Assembly (NCBI GenBank): GCA_023230925.1 | Contig: JALNWK010000039.1 | Coordinates: 1 to 28,275, forward strand | DNA: 28,275 nt | Direction: 5' to 3' | From: Limnochordia bacterium | GTDB taxonomy: Bacteria > Bacillota > Limnochordia > DUMW01 | Shown here: positions 10,201 to 17,084 of the stretch, one piece after another | How the letters are laid out: the number at the start of each line of letters is the position of its first letter | How positions within the stretch are numbered: position 1 is the first letter of the stretch | Notes under the pieces: generated by a model | Database searches by the model: none | Told to the model about the DNA's origin: nothing | The model's input: the letters and a program-made list of their open reading frames with translations, nothing else | Made by a program: the position numbers and the translations under genes

Positions 10201-11237
10201 AGCCTAGCCCTATGGCGTTCCAGTACAGCACGGGGGGTTACCAAACCATACTGAACAAAATTACAATATACCAGGTTAATGAACTGATTCATATAGCAAT
10301 TGGGAATACCTGCGTGAAACAACAGCTGAGAAACAAAAAGATTTTGCCGTTGTGCTTGACATATGGCGAGGTCATAGCATTCCTGACAGATCCTTATGGA
10401 CTCTCTAAGCTCATACACAACTTGCTTATCATGACCAAGCCGCTCCGCGATTAGTGGCCAAACTTCCCCGTCTTTGTACTCATCAGCGGCTAGATGAACC
10501 AACACATACGCTACCGCGCACGGATAGACTTTAGCTAAGTCTTTTGCCTGCCTTGATGTATTATGAGCTTCCTCAAGCTCTATGGATAGTAGCGTAATTA
10601 GTTCTTCTAAGTGGACTTCATCCAGTTCGATGCATCCTATGAACTTGACGTGCGGTAAAATCTCTTGGAGGGAGAACTCATAATCGGCGATACTAGCATG
10701 GGAGGAAACTTCAAGTCTTAAAGGCTTAAGAAGGATGGGTTCGTAATAGGCTTCCTCAACTTCGTAATACTTGCTTGACTTATTTTCAAGAGGTACAACC
10801 TCCGACGGGGAATCCAACACCCTATCTCGCAGTTCTGACTGCCATCTACGTGCCGTTTTCCGAAAAACGTTAGCTAGATATATGGGGGTAACGGAAGCTG
10901 GAAATACTTGCGAAGAGCGCTTGTTGGGGTCATCCGGTGGGGGAACCTGCATAACTACGTATTCCACTGAGCGGAATCGGCAACTGCCACCCTTCATCCG
11001 ATATCTGGCCATGACCACTACCTTCTGCCCTTCTGCCCATCGGGGGCTGGCGGTAAAGCCTATCAGGCAGTTTTCCCTAGATACTCTTTGGTCATGTTTG
11101 TCTATGAAGGTGAAATGCCAATCCGCGAAGAATGCATCATTTCTAATTCTCTTACATGCTTTAGCTAAGGTTCGGGCAGGTTTAGATAACCGTCGATGCA
11201 ATCTGCGGACTTCTAGCGACTGGATAACCTGGTCCAT
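7296..11237 (-). CDS. druH: Large DruH-like partner of the DUF1998 helicase
   Basis: A 1313-aa protein whose fold I do not recognise. Its role is inferred from context: it lies directly upstream of the druE-like gene and overlaps it by 4 bases (ATGA), so the two are made together, as druH and druE are in Druantia type III. The N-terminal 100 residues are basic. The middle (about 500-1000) is rich in alternating hydrophobic residues and short turns, suggesting a series of beta-sandwich domains. Near the C-terminus (about 1198-1233) a cluster CANPNC ... CKSFENC with nearby His residues looks like a zinc-binding module. No Walker motif, nuclease motif, signal peptide or membrane segment is visible. 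The ATG is supported by GAAGGGTGAT about 7 bases upstream. The gene name is a working label, less certain than for druE. Confidence 0.5.
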   Translation of the reverse strand: MDQVIQSLEVRRLHRRLSKPARTLAKACKRIRNDAFFADWHFTFIDKHDQRVSRENCLIGFTASPRWAEGQKVVVMARYRMKGGSCRFRSVEYVVMQVPPPDDPNKRSSQVFPASVTPIYLANVFRKTARRWQSELRDRVLDSPSEVVPLENKSSKYYEVEEAYYEPILLKPLRLEVSSHASIADYEFSLQEILPHVKFIGCIELDEVHLEELITLLSIELEEAHNTSRQAKDLAKVYPCAVAYVLVHLAADEYKDGEVWPLIAERLGHDKQVVYELRESIRICQECYDLAICQAQRQNLFVSQLLFHAGIPNCYMNQFINLVYCNFVQYGLVTPRAVLERHRARLRDPYWRESQWKIPEPIIDFLEYGGSWAAQWVIITAEWLGAPSGLSLERQEVAPSRLLNALERAGHREVSVGSSPVLTDRKRRSRQRASSMRHETWLDIEKNALILRIKEQEFLGDFDRQAWLYALLKDKDGTTVDRVILDASRIHDGIRVQPAELTLPEVGGPFQLEIDYGGDVLASSLVQSLDNCELCAVFSLSGRPINRDLLRYPHVLMLVAQGAQVLPETTIRSEKEFSVEAGFHLLTLDLRECENLELQVRLGTALMTYRVKAELLDEEIDLHEGQRVHGAYSRGCPIYAGELPQLRFLTEERDEGPRPVFNQLCLVVDMLTENRRVEWDMTELLEMVTQDDRWTNLNLLMDLMDTSLESPFKITFSWVDALGLDRELTLINLPGFLLDYAASVFLPEENAVAPVDVIVPSGWQLTVNRGATVIGAYEDVVELGLDLSRLIIYGELSYQNTALPISIELPIVQWNFRGTLDRKRWTTSPESIWIDQIEDDEYECLAVMITSSFIGRIVLKVGSTEVFTRSVDAGELVYDFDLSNLPELVRQHGPSLPLYVMLYDHDLTPAVPPIQVATLYAKWVPQELSATLVDNRQLVLSWVGLAPHSRMLVTLQPAWNDAKRSYGSTIEAGANQCVLEDEGIQPGPYYLSLMEESEALWHPSDRGSLIYVSDGRYQIRGFEVHREGNRLTGTVVVSPEGLLSVKGVVLRDGIRPHLEEFNLSRNERGQFEFAIDNCNGDVSIVGVYSLDYEVYRFITVGRSLASAKSISRAEAAYWYDLLNTLDQGWRLWITREIGQPISVTPKKSKEILKTLAAPQEKQETFPLDVPELAGVVKLEVNPHDDQEFDLVFKERLGKCANPNCPHPRQVIEQSVWHEIHYPKCKSFENCRGHLRVRLIMEYDLDELIEATTHQSEGTADYLTIIADSSFRPLPICDQELKDATRLGGVLIGAYQDLVHHLISNIRAGKVCEQ

Positions 11238-11559
11238 CCCCTGATCACCCTTCAGAGTATTCTTATGCCAATATATGGTTATTCGTCATAACGTAATGCG
11301 ATTCCTGCAAAATCTCGTATTTAACACTATTAATTACGATAATGATCTATATAATTGGTGTGTCCGAACCTGTTATGCGGGTGCTCAGTAAGCTTCTTGT
11401 TCTCTCGAAGGTGAAAGCAAACTAGGAAATTCCTGTCAAACCTATTTGGCCGGTGTAGAAGTCATGAGTCCAAATGTCCCTCTAGTATCACTATCTGCAC
11501 ATTCCCAACGTCCATAGCCAACAACAAGAGGCAGAACCAACTGATTGGTTATGCGTGTT
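11238..11559. other. Spacer between the dGTPase gene and the druH-like gene
   Basis: An AT-rich stretch of 322 bases with no gene. It probably holds the promoter of the druH-druE pair, as several TA-rich boxes occur at 11320-11355, but I could not fit a -35/-10 pair with normal spacing. A perfect 6-bp palindrome (AACCAA at 11535-11540, TTGGTT at 11545-11550) lies just behind the dGTPase gene without a T-run. Whether transcription runs through from the dGTPase gene is unknown. Confidence 0.4.
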
Positions 11560-12807
11560 TTAGAACGTAGTTAGCTCTTCAAAAATCTTAATTGCATACA
11601 GATCTGTCATACCTGAAACGAAAGCCACGACCGTGCGGACATAGGCGTGTTGGTCTAGAATATCATCTATAATTCGGTTTCTCGACCTAGCGGCAATGCG
11701 TTCCAGTTTACCGTCAAGAACAGGGTTTCTCCGCATGGTGGAGTACCTCACTAGCCATTGCGCAAAGCTATCTGCCAACTTTGGATACACTGTCGCGGAT
11801 TGCAGAACCCGGTTAAGGGTGTTCCTGCCATCGTAGTATCCCATTAAGGTATCGTAGATCGAATTAATAATCAGATCAGCATACTTGTTGTAAATTGATA
11901 TTCTCTTATGCGCATATATATTCTGGTTGCTGAAGTCCCTTATTCTCGCCATCAACTTGGAGCCTTTTTTCGATAATTGAATACCCGAATTGGGGCAACT
12001 GTGGTCACATAAGTCCACCATGAGTACATGCATCAGGAACGTGTTCTTCATTTCTGGTGGTGTCTCACCAAGACACTCTCTCAAGATACAAGATAGCTCG
12101 TCCAGTTCCCCATCCGAGAGTATCCCCAAAAGCATAGCATCTTCTATGTCCCGGCCTAGATAGGAGATCTTATCGGCTACTTTTACAACACAGCCTTCCC
12201 AAGTATATGGTGCCACGGCATTCACATGTGTAATGGACCTTAGGTCAATGATTTCGTTTCTTGGTCTTATTGCAGTTTCATCGACTTCACCGCAATGTAG
12301 AACAATTCCGTCACGAACGGCATACGTGAGGTTTAGATTGCTTTCAAAACCTTCAGGATCTGGAATCGTTTCGTAGTCATCAACAAATACAAGCCCGTTC
12401 CGCTCATGCCAAAAATCATCCCCTGTGGCATCCTTCATTAATCTCGCTAGGACTTTTTCGCCGGTATGACCAAAGGGGGGATGGCCCAGGTCGTGGCCAG
12501 TTGCAATAGCTGTGGTCAACTCTGTATTTAGACCCAAGAACTTAGCGACTGTATAGCTAACTGAAGCAACATGGTTTACATGCTCAATCCGTGTACAGAC
12601 ATGGTCATTGGAAGTGGCAAAAAAGACTTGTGTCTTATGTTTCAATCTTCTATACGCCAAGCTGTGCAGGATCCTATTGTAGTCCCTCACAAACTCGCTT
12701 CGCATATCCCCTTCCCGGGCATATAGTTGTGACTCCCGCCTGATACAAGATTCCCATTTCGCATGCTCTTCTGTGATACCACATTTCTGGAACAAATTCC
12801 TGTTCAT
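11560..12807 (-). CDS. HD-domain dGTP triphosphohydrolase-like protein
   Basis: A 415-aa member of the Dgt family, which hydrolyses dGTP or other dNTPs to the nucleoside and triphosphate in the cytoplasm. Visible hallmarks are the Dgt signature YRRLKHKTQVF (about residues 52-62), the metal-binding set His76 in TRIEHVNHV, His105-Asp106 in ATGHDLGHPPFGHTGE, and Asp212 in KVADKISYLGRDIEDA. I chose the ATG at 12807 because GGGAGG lies 8 bases before it; an in-frame ATG at 12885 would add 26 residues with no matching features. Such enzymes can be housekeeping, but some stop phages by draining the dNTP pool. Its place next to a Druantia-like pair, on the same strand, makes a defence role plausible. 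That is inference from context, since the motifs alone do not separate the two roles. Confidence 0.88.
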   Translation of the reverse strand: MNRNLFQKCGITEEHAKWESCIRRESQLYAREGDMRSEFVRDYNRILHSLAYRRLKHKTQVFFATSNDHVCTRIEHVNHVASVSYTVAKFLGLNTELTTAIATGHDLGHPPFGHTGEKVLARLMKDATGDDFWHERNGLVFVDDYETIPDPEGFESNLNLTYAVRDGIVLHCGEVDETAIRPRNEIIDLRSITHVNAVAPYTWEGCVVKVADKISYLGRDIEDAMLLGILSDGELDELSCILRECLGETPPEMKNTFLMHVLMVDLCDHSCPNSGIQLSKKGSKLMARIRDFSNQNIYAHKRISIYNKYADLIINSIYDTLMGYYDGRNTLNRVLQSATVYPKLADSFAQWLVRYSTMRRNPVLDGKLERIAARSRNRIIDDILDQHAYVRTVVAFVSGMTDLYAIKIFEELTTF

Positions 12808-12924
12808 ATTAGATGCCTCCCAAGTAACAACGTAATATGGAAGATGTTGACTAGTATTAACCTGTATTCGATGAAAGCAATCCATATTAGTATTTTGGAG
12901 TCACGCGATCCACGTTGCGGGCTG

Positions 12925-13205
12925 AGTAGAACTGTAATTCTAGCTACGGCATCGAGGAAATCTGTTAAGGTCACCGTGCCAAACCAAGGTGGACCTCAAT
13001 GGCCCTAAGATATACTTCAAGATGCAGACCGAAAAATAGCGTCTGTTGCATATCTAGGTCATTTATTTGGGTATTGAACCGACAGAAATGGAATCTAGCG
13101 TTTATTTTTCGTTCTTCCCGGATGCGTAAGAGTGGGTTTAGATTCCAAGGACAAACAAAAGCACCGATGTCCTGAACTACACATACGGCATTTGCCTTAT
13201 AAACC
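12925..13205 (+). pseudogene. Relic of a hicAB toxin-antitoxin pair
   Basis: On the plus strand, 13066-13200 reads IEPTEMESSVYFSFFPDA, then two stop codons, then STDVLNYTYG. This follows the HicB relic at 1614-1796 almost position for position (FEPTETGYSVDFPYLPERV ... ATDALSLHIYG). The DNA shares blocks such as gaaccgacaga (13076-13086 and 1644-1654), gcgtaag, and accgatg. It is clearly non-coding now. Just upstream, 12961-13008 reads SVKVTVPNQGGPQWP, similar to the VTVPxHGxK strand near the end of HicA toxins, and the next bases in the following frame read ILQDAD, close to the usual HicA end. The HicA part is a weaker call than the HicB part. Confidence 0.5.
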
Positions 13206-13525
13206 ACCAGTCATGCTTCATGATCCTTTAACCTTGGCTCAACCGTGAGAGAATCAAATACAGCGGTTTTCCCTTGACGACTCCTGAGCACATCAGCTCT
13301 AATCACTGAACCGGCCAAGGGCCTTCTTGAAGACCCATATATTCCTTTTCGAGGCAACACAAAGACAGGCTACCTCTCCCTTATCCTAAGTTGCTAGCGT
13401 ACCCTAGTTGGTAAAGCTACTCACCGCTTAGAAAACGTAAGCCGCTTCCCTGCGATTCTGCCGCCGTCGCTTCTCCTCATCTTAACATGGGCTTCCACCA
13501 TCTGTTCAGCGCTATAATGATAAAT
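13206..13525. other. Gene-free spacer between the hicAB relic and tldE
   Basis: About 320 bases with frequent stops in all frames and no ribosome binding site followed by a usable start. It may be further decayed sequence. Apart from the hairpin at its right edge (listed separately) nothing functional is seen. Confidence 0.45.
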
Positions 13526-13542
13526 GGGGCCATGGCGGCCCC
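13526..13542 (-). terminator. GC-rich hairpin at the end of tldE
   Basis: A 6-bp stem (GGGGCC at 13526-13531 with GGCCCC at 13537-13542) touches the tldE stop codon. On the minus strand it is followed by the AT-rich but T-poor ATTTATCATTAT. It is the best terminator candidate for the tldD-tldE unit, though weak. Confidence 0.4.
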
Positions 13543-14774
13543 TATTTCATAATAGTCATGTAATATCCTTGAAGCTGGGATGGAAAATCACCGAGGTAAA
13601 AGACAGTGTTGTCAAAGGTACCAATATAGTCTTCCCCGAGCATTTTGTATAGATGGGAACGCATGGTAAACTCTGGGAGCTTACCAATGATCTTCTCGCC
13701 GTCAAAAAGGAAACTGACCTGGACCGGGGCGGCAAAGCTGCCGTCTGGGGTGAACTCCCCGCCGGAACTGATCATCACCAGAATAGCTGGCTGCCCTGAA
13801 AGAGCACTCTTCAAGTCTTGGGAATCGGTCCTAAAATACAGAGGGGCTGTGGTCAGGGTGGGCATATCATCGTAGGCTCCTGAGGCAGAACCGGTGTGCG
13901 GCAGGTTGTAAAGCGAAGCATTTTTCTTATCTGTAAAGACCCCGACCAGCTTTCCGGTTTCAATCAGAGCGTAGCGATCCTCCGGCAAAACAACACCCTC
14001 CATGTCGAAGAAGGCCCCGGGATTGTGGCTGGGATTTCTGTTCTGCTCTACAGTAACCTTCTCGCTAAACAACTGCTCCCCCAGCTTGCCACTAAAAAGG
14101 GAGCTTCCGGTAGCAAACCGTTCACCGTTGAGGGATTTATTCAAAAAGTCCAAGAGATTATCCGGTGCCAACATGAACACAGGCAGGACTTCCCCTTCTG
14201 GCAAAGCCACAGGGTTACGGTATGCTTCCAGGTAGGAATGGTTAAAGGCCCAAAAGTCATCTAAGTCAAATTGACGACCGACACATATTAGGAAGCCATC
14301 AATTAGGTTGGCAGACTTCTTCTCCTTAAGGACCAGTTCTAAGGAGTAGTACGCATCTTTGTATTCCAGATCCAGTCCTTCACTATTACGCATCTGCATT
14401 AGTATCTCATCGGCGTAAATGGTCTGACTAAAGTCAAAATCCGCATACTCCTGGCGAAGCGTTTCTAGGACAGATTCTGTAATAGAGATGAGTTCCTCAG
14501 AACTCATGGGGTTATCATTGTAGTTGCGGTGGTCCTTCCTCTCCTTGGATAGAGCATAGGGGTAGGAAATACCGGTGCTCAGGTTTTGGATAGCGTCTTC
14601 CACCAGCACATCCTCAGACACTTGGCCAATTGCCCCAGATATGCCAATCGTCCCCTTTGCATAGACCCGGACACCCTTTCTGACGATGTCCTTCGTACGT
14701 ATGGCATTGATCCGAGTATTTTGGATTCTCGCTGCAATCTCTTTTTCCCGAATGGTGATAAATTCTTGTTTCAC
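13542..14774 (-). CDS. tldE: TldE/PmbA-type subunit of a TldD-TldE protease
   Basis: A 410-aa member of the TldD/PmbA family, partner of the TldD encoded immediately upstream. In known pairs the two proteins form a heterodimeric zinc protease that degrades unfolded peptides or trims ribosomally made peptides; TldE is the non-catalytic half. No HExxxH motif is present, as expected. Family-like stretches include RVYAKGTIGISGAIGQ near the N-terminus and MRSHLYKMLGEDYIG near the C-terminus. The start is GTG at 14774, with the strong site GGGGGGAG about 5 bases before it, and only 12 bases separate it from the tldD stop, so the two are co-transcribed. No peptide precursor gene is seen nearby, so a general peptide-turnover role is as likely as a maturation role. 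Confidence 0.82.
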   Translation of the reverse strand: MKQEFITIREKEIAARIQNTRINAIRTKDIVRKGVRVYAKGTIGISGAIGQVSEDVLVEDAIQNLSTGISYPYALSKERKDHRNYNDNPMSSEELISITESVLETLRQEYADFDFSQTIYADEILMQMRNSEGLDLEYKDAYYSLELVLKEKKSANLIDGFLICVGRQFDLDDFWAFNHSYLEAYRNPVALPEGEVLPVFMLAPDNLLDFLNKSLNGERFATGSSLFSGKLGEQLFSEKVTVEQNRNPSHNPGAFFDMEGVVLPEDRYALIETGKLVGVFTDKKNASLYNLPHTGSASGAYDDMPTLTTAPLYFRTDSQDLKSALSGQPAILVMISSGGEFTPDGSFAAPVQVSFLFDGEKIIGKLPEFTMRSHLYKMLGEDYIGTFDNTVFYLGDFPSQLQGYYMTIMK

Positions 14775-14786
14775 TGCTCTCCCCCC

Positions 14787-16121
14787 TTACTGAACCTTGA
14801 GTTTTTTAACCCGGGTATACGGGCCGCCGAATCCAACGGGCAAGGGCCACTGTTCCATTTTGCCGCAGCCACCGCCTACGAAGCTCATTAGCTCAAACTC
14901 TTCGCTGACTGCATCTACTTCTGCCAAGGTGCCAAATACACTTCCGGTAACAACCGAGACCTTTACCGGCTTGGTGATTTGACCATTTTCGATTTTATAT
15001 GCCCGGGCCGGAGCCAGAGTAAAGGTGGACATACCAGAACCATGTTTAATCGTATCCACGTAAATGCCATTTTCTATCTCCGCGATGATATCCTTAAGGG
15101 GTCTGTCCCCTTTTTCAATATAAGTGGTGGTCATGCGCACAATCGGCTCAAACTCGAAGTTCATGGCTCTAGCATTACCCGTAGGAGATTCCTCTAATAG
15201 AGCAGCTGTAGCTATACTGTGCAAGCGCCCTGTTAGGTTACCCTCGGTAATGAGATACGTCTTCTTACCCTTAGTACCCTCATCATCGTAGGGAACGTAC
15301 CCATTACCAAGAACGGTACCATCATCAACAATGGTAAGCACATCCTGGCCGATCCTCTTGCCTAGGGCCCATTCGGCCTTCATGGTCTCATCCCCCACCA
15401 TGAAGTCGGATTCGCTCTTGTGCCCAAAACTTTCATGGGTAAACACCCCGGTTGCTTCCGGACTGAGCAAAACAGGATACTCACCAGGGATCACAGATTC
15501 AGCTTCCCTAGTAAAAACAACACTCTTATCCAACTCGGTTTCAAAGAAGCTCTCCAGGTTCAGCAGCTCCTCAAAGGATACACCAGCCTTAGAAACACTT
15601 GCTTGGTTCTTATTCTCTTTGTAGGAGAGTTCCAGGTTAATACGAATACCTGCAGTCTGCTTATCAAAGATGACCGCAGTACCCTTGGATGTGTAGATGG
15701 ACTTGATCGTCTTATTATCCACATAGAAGGATGAATGGTGCACGATTACCGGGTCTTTTATTAAGGCCAGATAACTCTCGAGCAATCTTCGTTTTTCCTC
15801 AACGGGTATGTCGGTTACTGAGTTTGTTCCATATTGCATGATAGTCGCTTGGTTTACTTCAAAGGCTTCGACAATAGGATGTTTGAGGATATCCGGCTTT
15901 GGAGTAGCCATCTTGGCCAAGGCATCAATTTGAGCCTGGATGCCATCAATATCCGTCGTGGAGCTATAGTACCAGCACTTACCGTCAAATACCCTGATGA
16001 ATGCACCCTTGTTGTTACGTATCTTTTGTTGCTCAAGGGTCAGCTTCTTATAGCCGATTCTGGTATCAAAGGTCTCTTCGATGCGAACATCAACATACAA
16101 TCCTTCAGGAAAATTATACAT
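14787..16121 (-). CDS. tldD: TldD zinc metalloprotease subunit
   Basis: A 444-aa protein with the TldD catalytic motif HESFGH (229-234; the family usually reads HEAxGH), in which the two His and the Glu serve zinc binding and catalysis. The C-terminal stretch GGGCGKMEQWPLPVGFGGP contains a conserved Cys that often contributes to the metal site. Length and motif spacing are normal for the family, so the enzyme looks intact. The ATG at 16121 follows GAGAGGAGG at good spacing, and a TATAAT box lies about 65 bases upstream of it. It is the first gene of a two-gene unit with tldE. It sits between two defence loci and beside insertion-sequence remnants, but the sequence gives no direct link to defence. 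Confidence 0.87.
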   Translation of the reverse strand: MYNFPEGLYVDVRIEETFDTRIGYKKLTLEQQKIRNNKGAFIRVFDGKCWYYSSTTDIDGIQAQIDALAKMATPKPDILKHPIVEAFEVNQATIMQYGTNSVTDIPVEEKRRLLESYLALIKDPVIVHHSSFYVDNKTIKSIYTSKGTAVIFDKQTAGIRINLELSYKENKNQASVSKAGVSFEELLNLESFFETELDKSVVFTREAESVIPGEYPVLLSPEATGVFTHESFGHKSESDFMVGDETMKAEWALGKRIGQDVLTIVDDGTVLGNGYVPYDDEGTKGKKTYLITEGNLTGRLHSIATAALLEESPTGNARAMNFEFEPIVRMTTTYIEKGDRPLKDIIAEIENGIYVDTIKHGSGMSTFTLAPARAYKIENGQITKPVKVSVVTGSVFGTLAEVDAVSEEFELMSFVGGGCGKMEQWPLPVGFGGPYTRVKKLKVQ

Positions 16122-16185
16122 CCTACGCCTCCTCTCCGCATCTTGGTATTGCAGTATTCATCTTTAGTTATCGTCCTATGGTTTA

Positions 16186-16191
16186 ATTATA
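16186..16191 (-). promoter_or_regulatory. -10 box of the tldD-tldE unit
   Basis: The minus strand reads TATAAT here, about 65 bases before the tldD start. No good -35 hexamer is found at 16-18 bases; the sequence there (around 16209-16214) lies at the edge of the IS110 remnant, so the upstream half of the promoter may have been altered by that insertion. Confidence 0.45.
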
Positions 16192-16206
16192 CACGACAAG
16201 TGTCCT

Positions 16207-16369
16207 CTCTGGTAGGACCGCGTACTACCTACCATGAGGCTGGTCCTTGCGGACACAGCTTGTACCGTCAGCTAACAAATATGGGCTTTAGTTGTATCGT
16301 GGTGGCCCCATCTCTCATTCCCCAAAAACCAGACCAAAGAGTCAAGACTGATCGAAAGGATGCCCGGTC
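16207..16369 (+). pseudogene. IS110-family transposase remnant
   Basis: The plus strand encodes YHEAGPCGHSLYRQL, IVVAPSLIPQKP and VKTDRKDA, the N-terminal catalytic region of IS110-type DEDD transposases, including the Glu of YxEAGP and the Asp residues of TDRxDA. The first 50-60 residues and everything after TDRKDARS are missing. The break at 16369/16370 coincides with the end of the adjacent IS3-family remnant, which suggests that the IS3 element inserted here and that later deletions removed the rest. Confidence 0.75.
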
Positions 16370-16395
16370 TGACCCCCTAAATTCGGACATTATGC
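16370..16395. repeat. Terminal end of an IS3-family element
   Basis: The sequence beginning TGACCCCCTAAATTCGGACA at 16370 has the TGA..., G/C-rich start typical of IS3-group inverted repeats. It lies just beyond the end of the transposase remnant and exactly at the break in the IS110 gene. The matching end at the other side was not found between 16800 and 17084. Confidence 0.5.
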
Positions 16396-16827
16396 TACAA
16401 TGGCTGTCCTTCTTATAGAATTGCTCACGAATGCTTGGTGATACTGTCGAGGGCTTTGGTAGTTGAGGCTACCATGTCTACGCCGTTCATTGTAGTAGCT
16501 CATATACTTGCTTACCTCAGTATAAGCGTAACTTCCAGAGCAAGAATAACTGGGCATAATCTTATCCAAAGCTTCGAGATAGATTACGGAAACATACTGA
16601 GAACCCCGATCGGATTGCCAAACTAAAGGTTGTGTGATCCGCCTTAACTCTTTGGCATCTTCGATACATTCAACGACCCATTTGGCTTCTAGCGTTTTGG
16701 AAAGACGCCAGGCAATAATCCTTCGTGAGAATAAGTCCATGATGCTTGTCAAATAGACAAATCCTTGCTGCTTAGTGTCCGTCATAACGGCAAAAGAATG
16801 CCACTTCCACTCCATAGCAGGGTCCAA
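16390..16827 (-). pseudogene. IS3-family transposase (OrfB, rve) remnant
   Basis: A 145-codon frame with the DDE integrase core of IS3-group OrfB: GFVYLTSIMDLFSRRIIAW, then QSDRGSQY with the second catalytic Asp, and the C-terminal end YYNERRRHGSLNYQSP. Intact OrfB is about 280-300 residues. Here the N-terminal half is absent, the usual WVTDITYI strand is scrambled to FAVMTDTKQ, and about 35 residues between PSYS and AYTEV, which normally carry the catalytic Glu, have been deleted. The product cannot be active. It lies nested against the IS110 remnant. Confidence 0.85.
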
Positions 16828-17084
16828 GGACCCTTGGCCCGTGCACTACGCCCTGAACGCAGCTGCATCCTTTGAGCATAAACACATCTTTTACACGCTA
16901 AGAACCCTAGACAACCGAGGAAGCTACTTGGGTCTTATCCGGTTGACGTATGAGATATCCCTCCAATTAAGTTGCCTACACTGTTTAGAAGTAACACACA
17001 TATAGGCTGGATCAATACCTGCCTTTGCTATATATATAAGCCTGATATCCCAAGACATCAACGAGTCTAAGTTAAGCTGATGTG

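Noticed and set aside
2479..11237. DISARM (DrmA/DrmB) or Dpd (DpdJ) system
   Set aside because: The DUF1998 helicase alone would allow this, but no methylase, DrmB-, DrmC- or Dpd-type partner is present. The two-gene coupled layout fits Druantia type III better.
11535..11550. Palindrome AACCAA-CTGA-TTGGTT as terminator of the dGTPase gene
   Set aside because: The stem is short and no T-run follows on the minus strand, so it is only noted within the spacer entry.
12808..12885. Upstream start of the dGTPase-like protein at 12885
   Set aside because: GGGAGG lies at ideal distance from the ATG at 12807, and the extra 26 residues do not fit the family start.
12971..13207. Minus-strand frame of 78 codons
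   Set aside because: It is antisense to the hicAB relic, and the plus-strand reading explains the sequence better.
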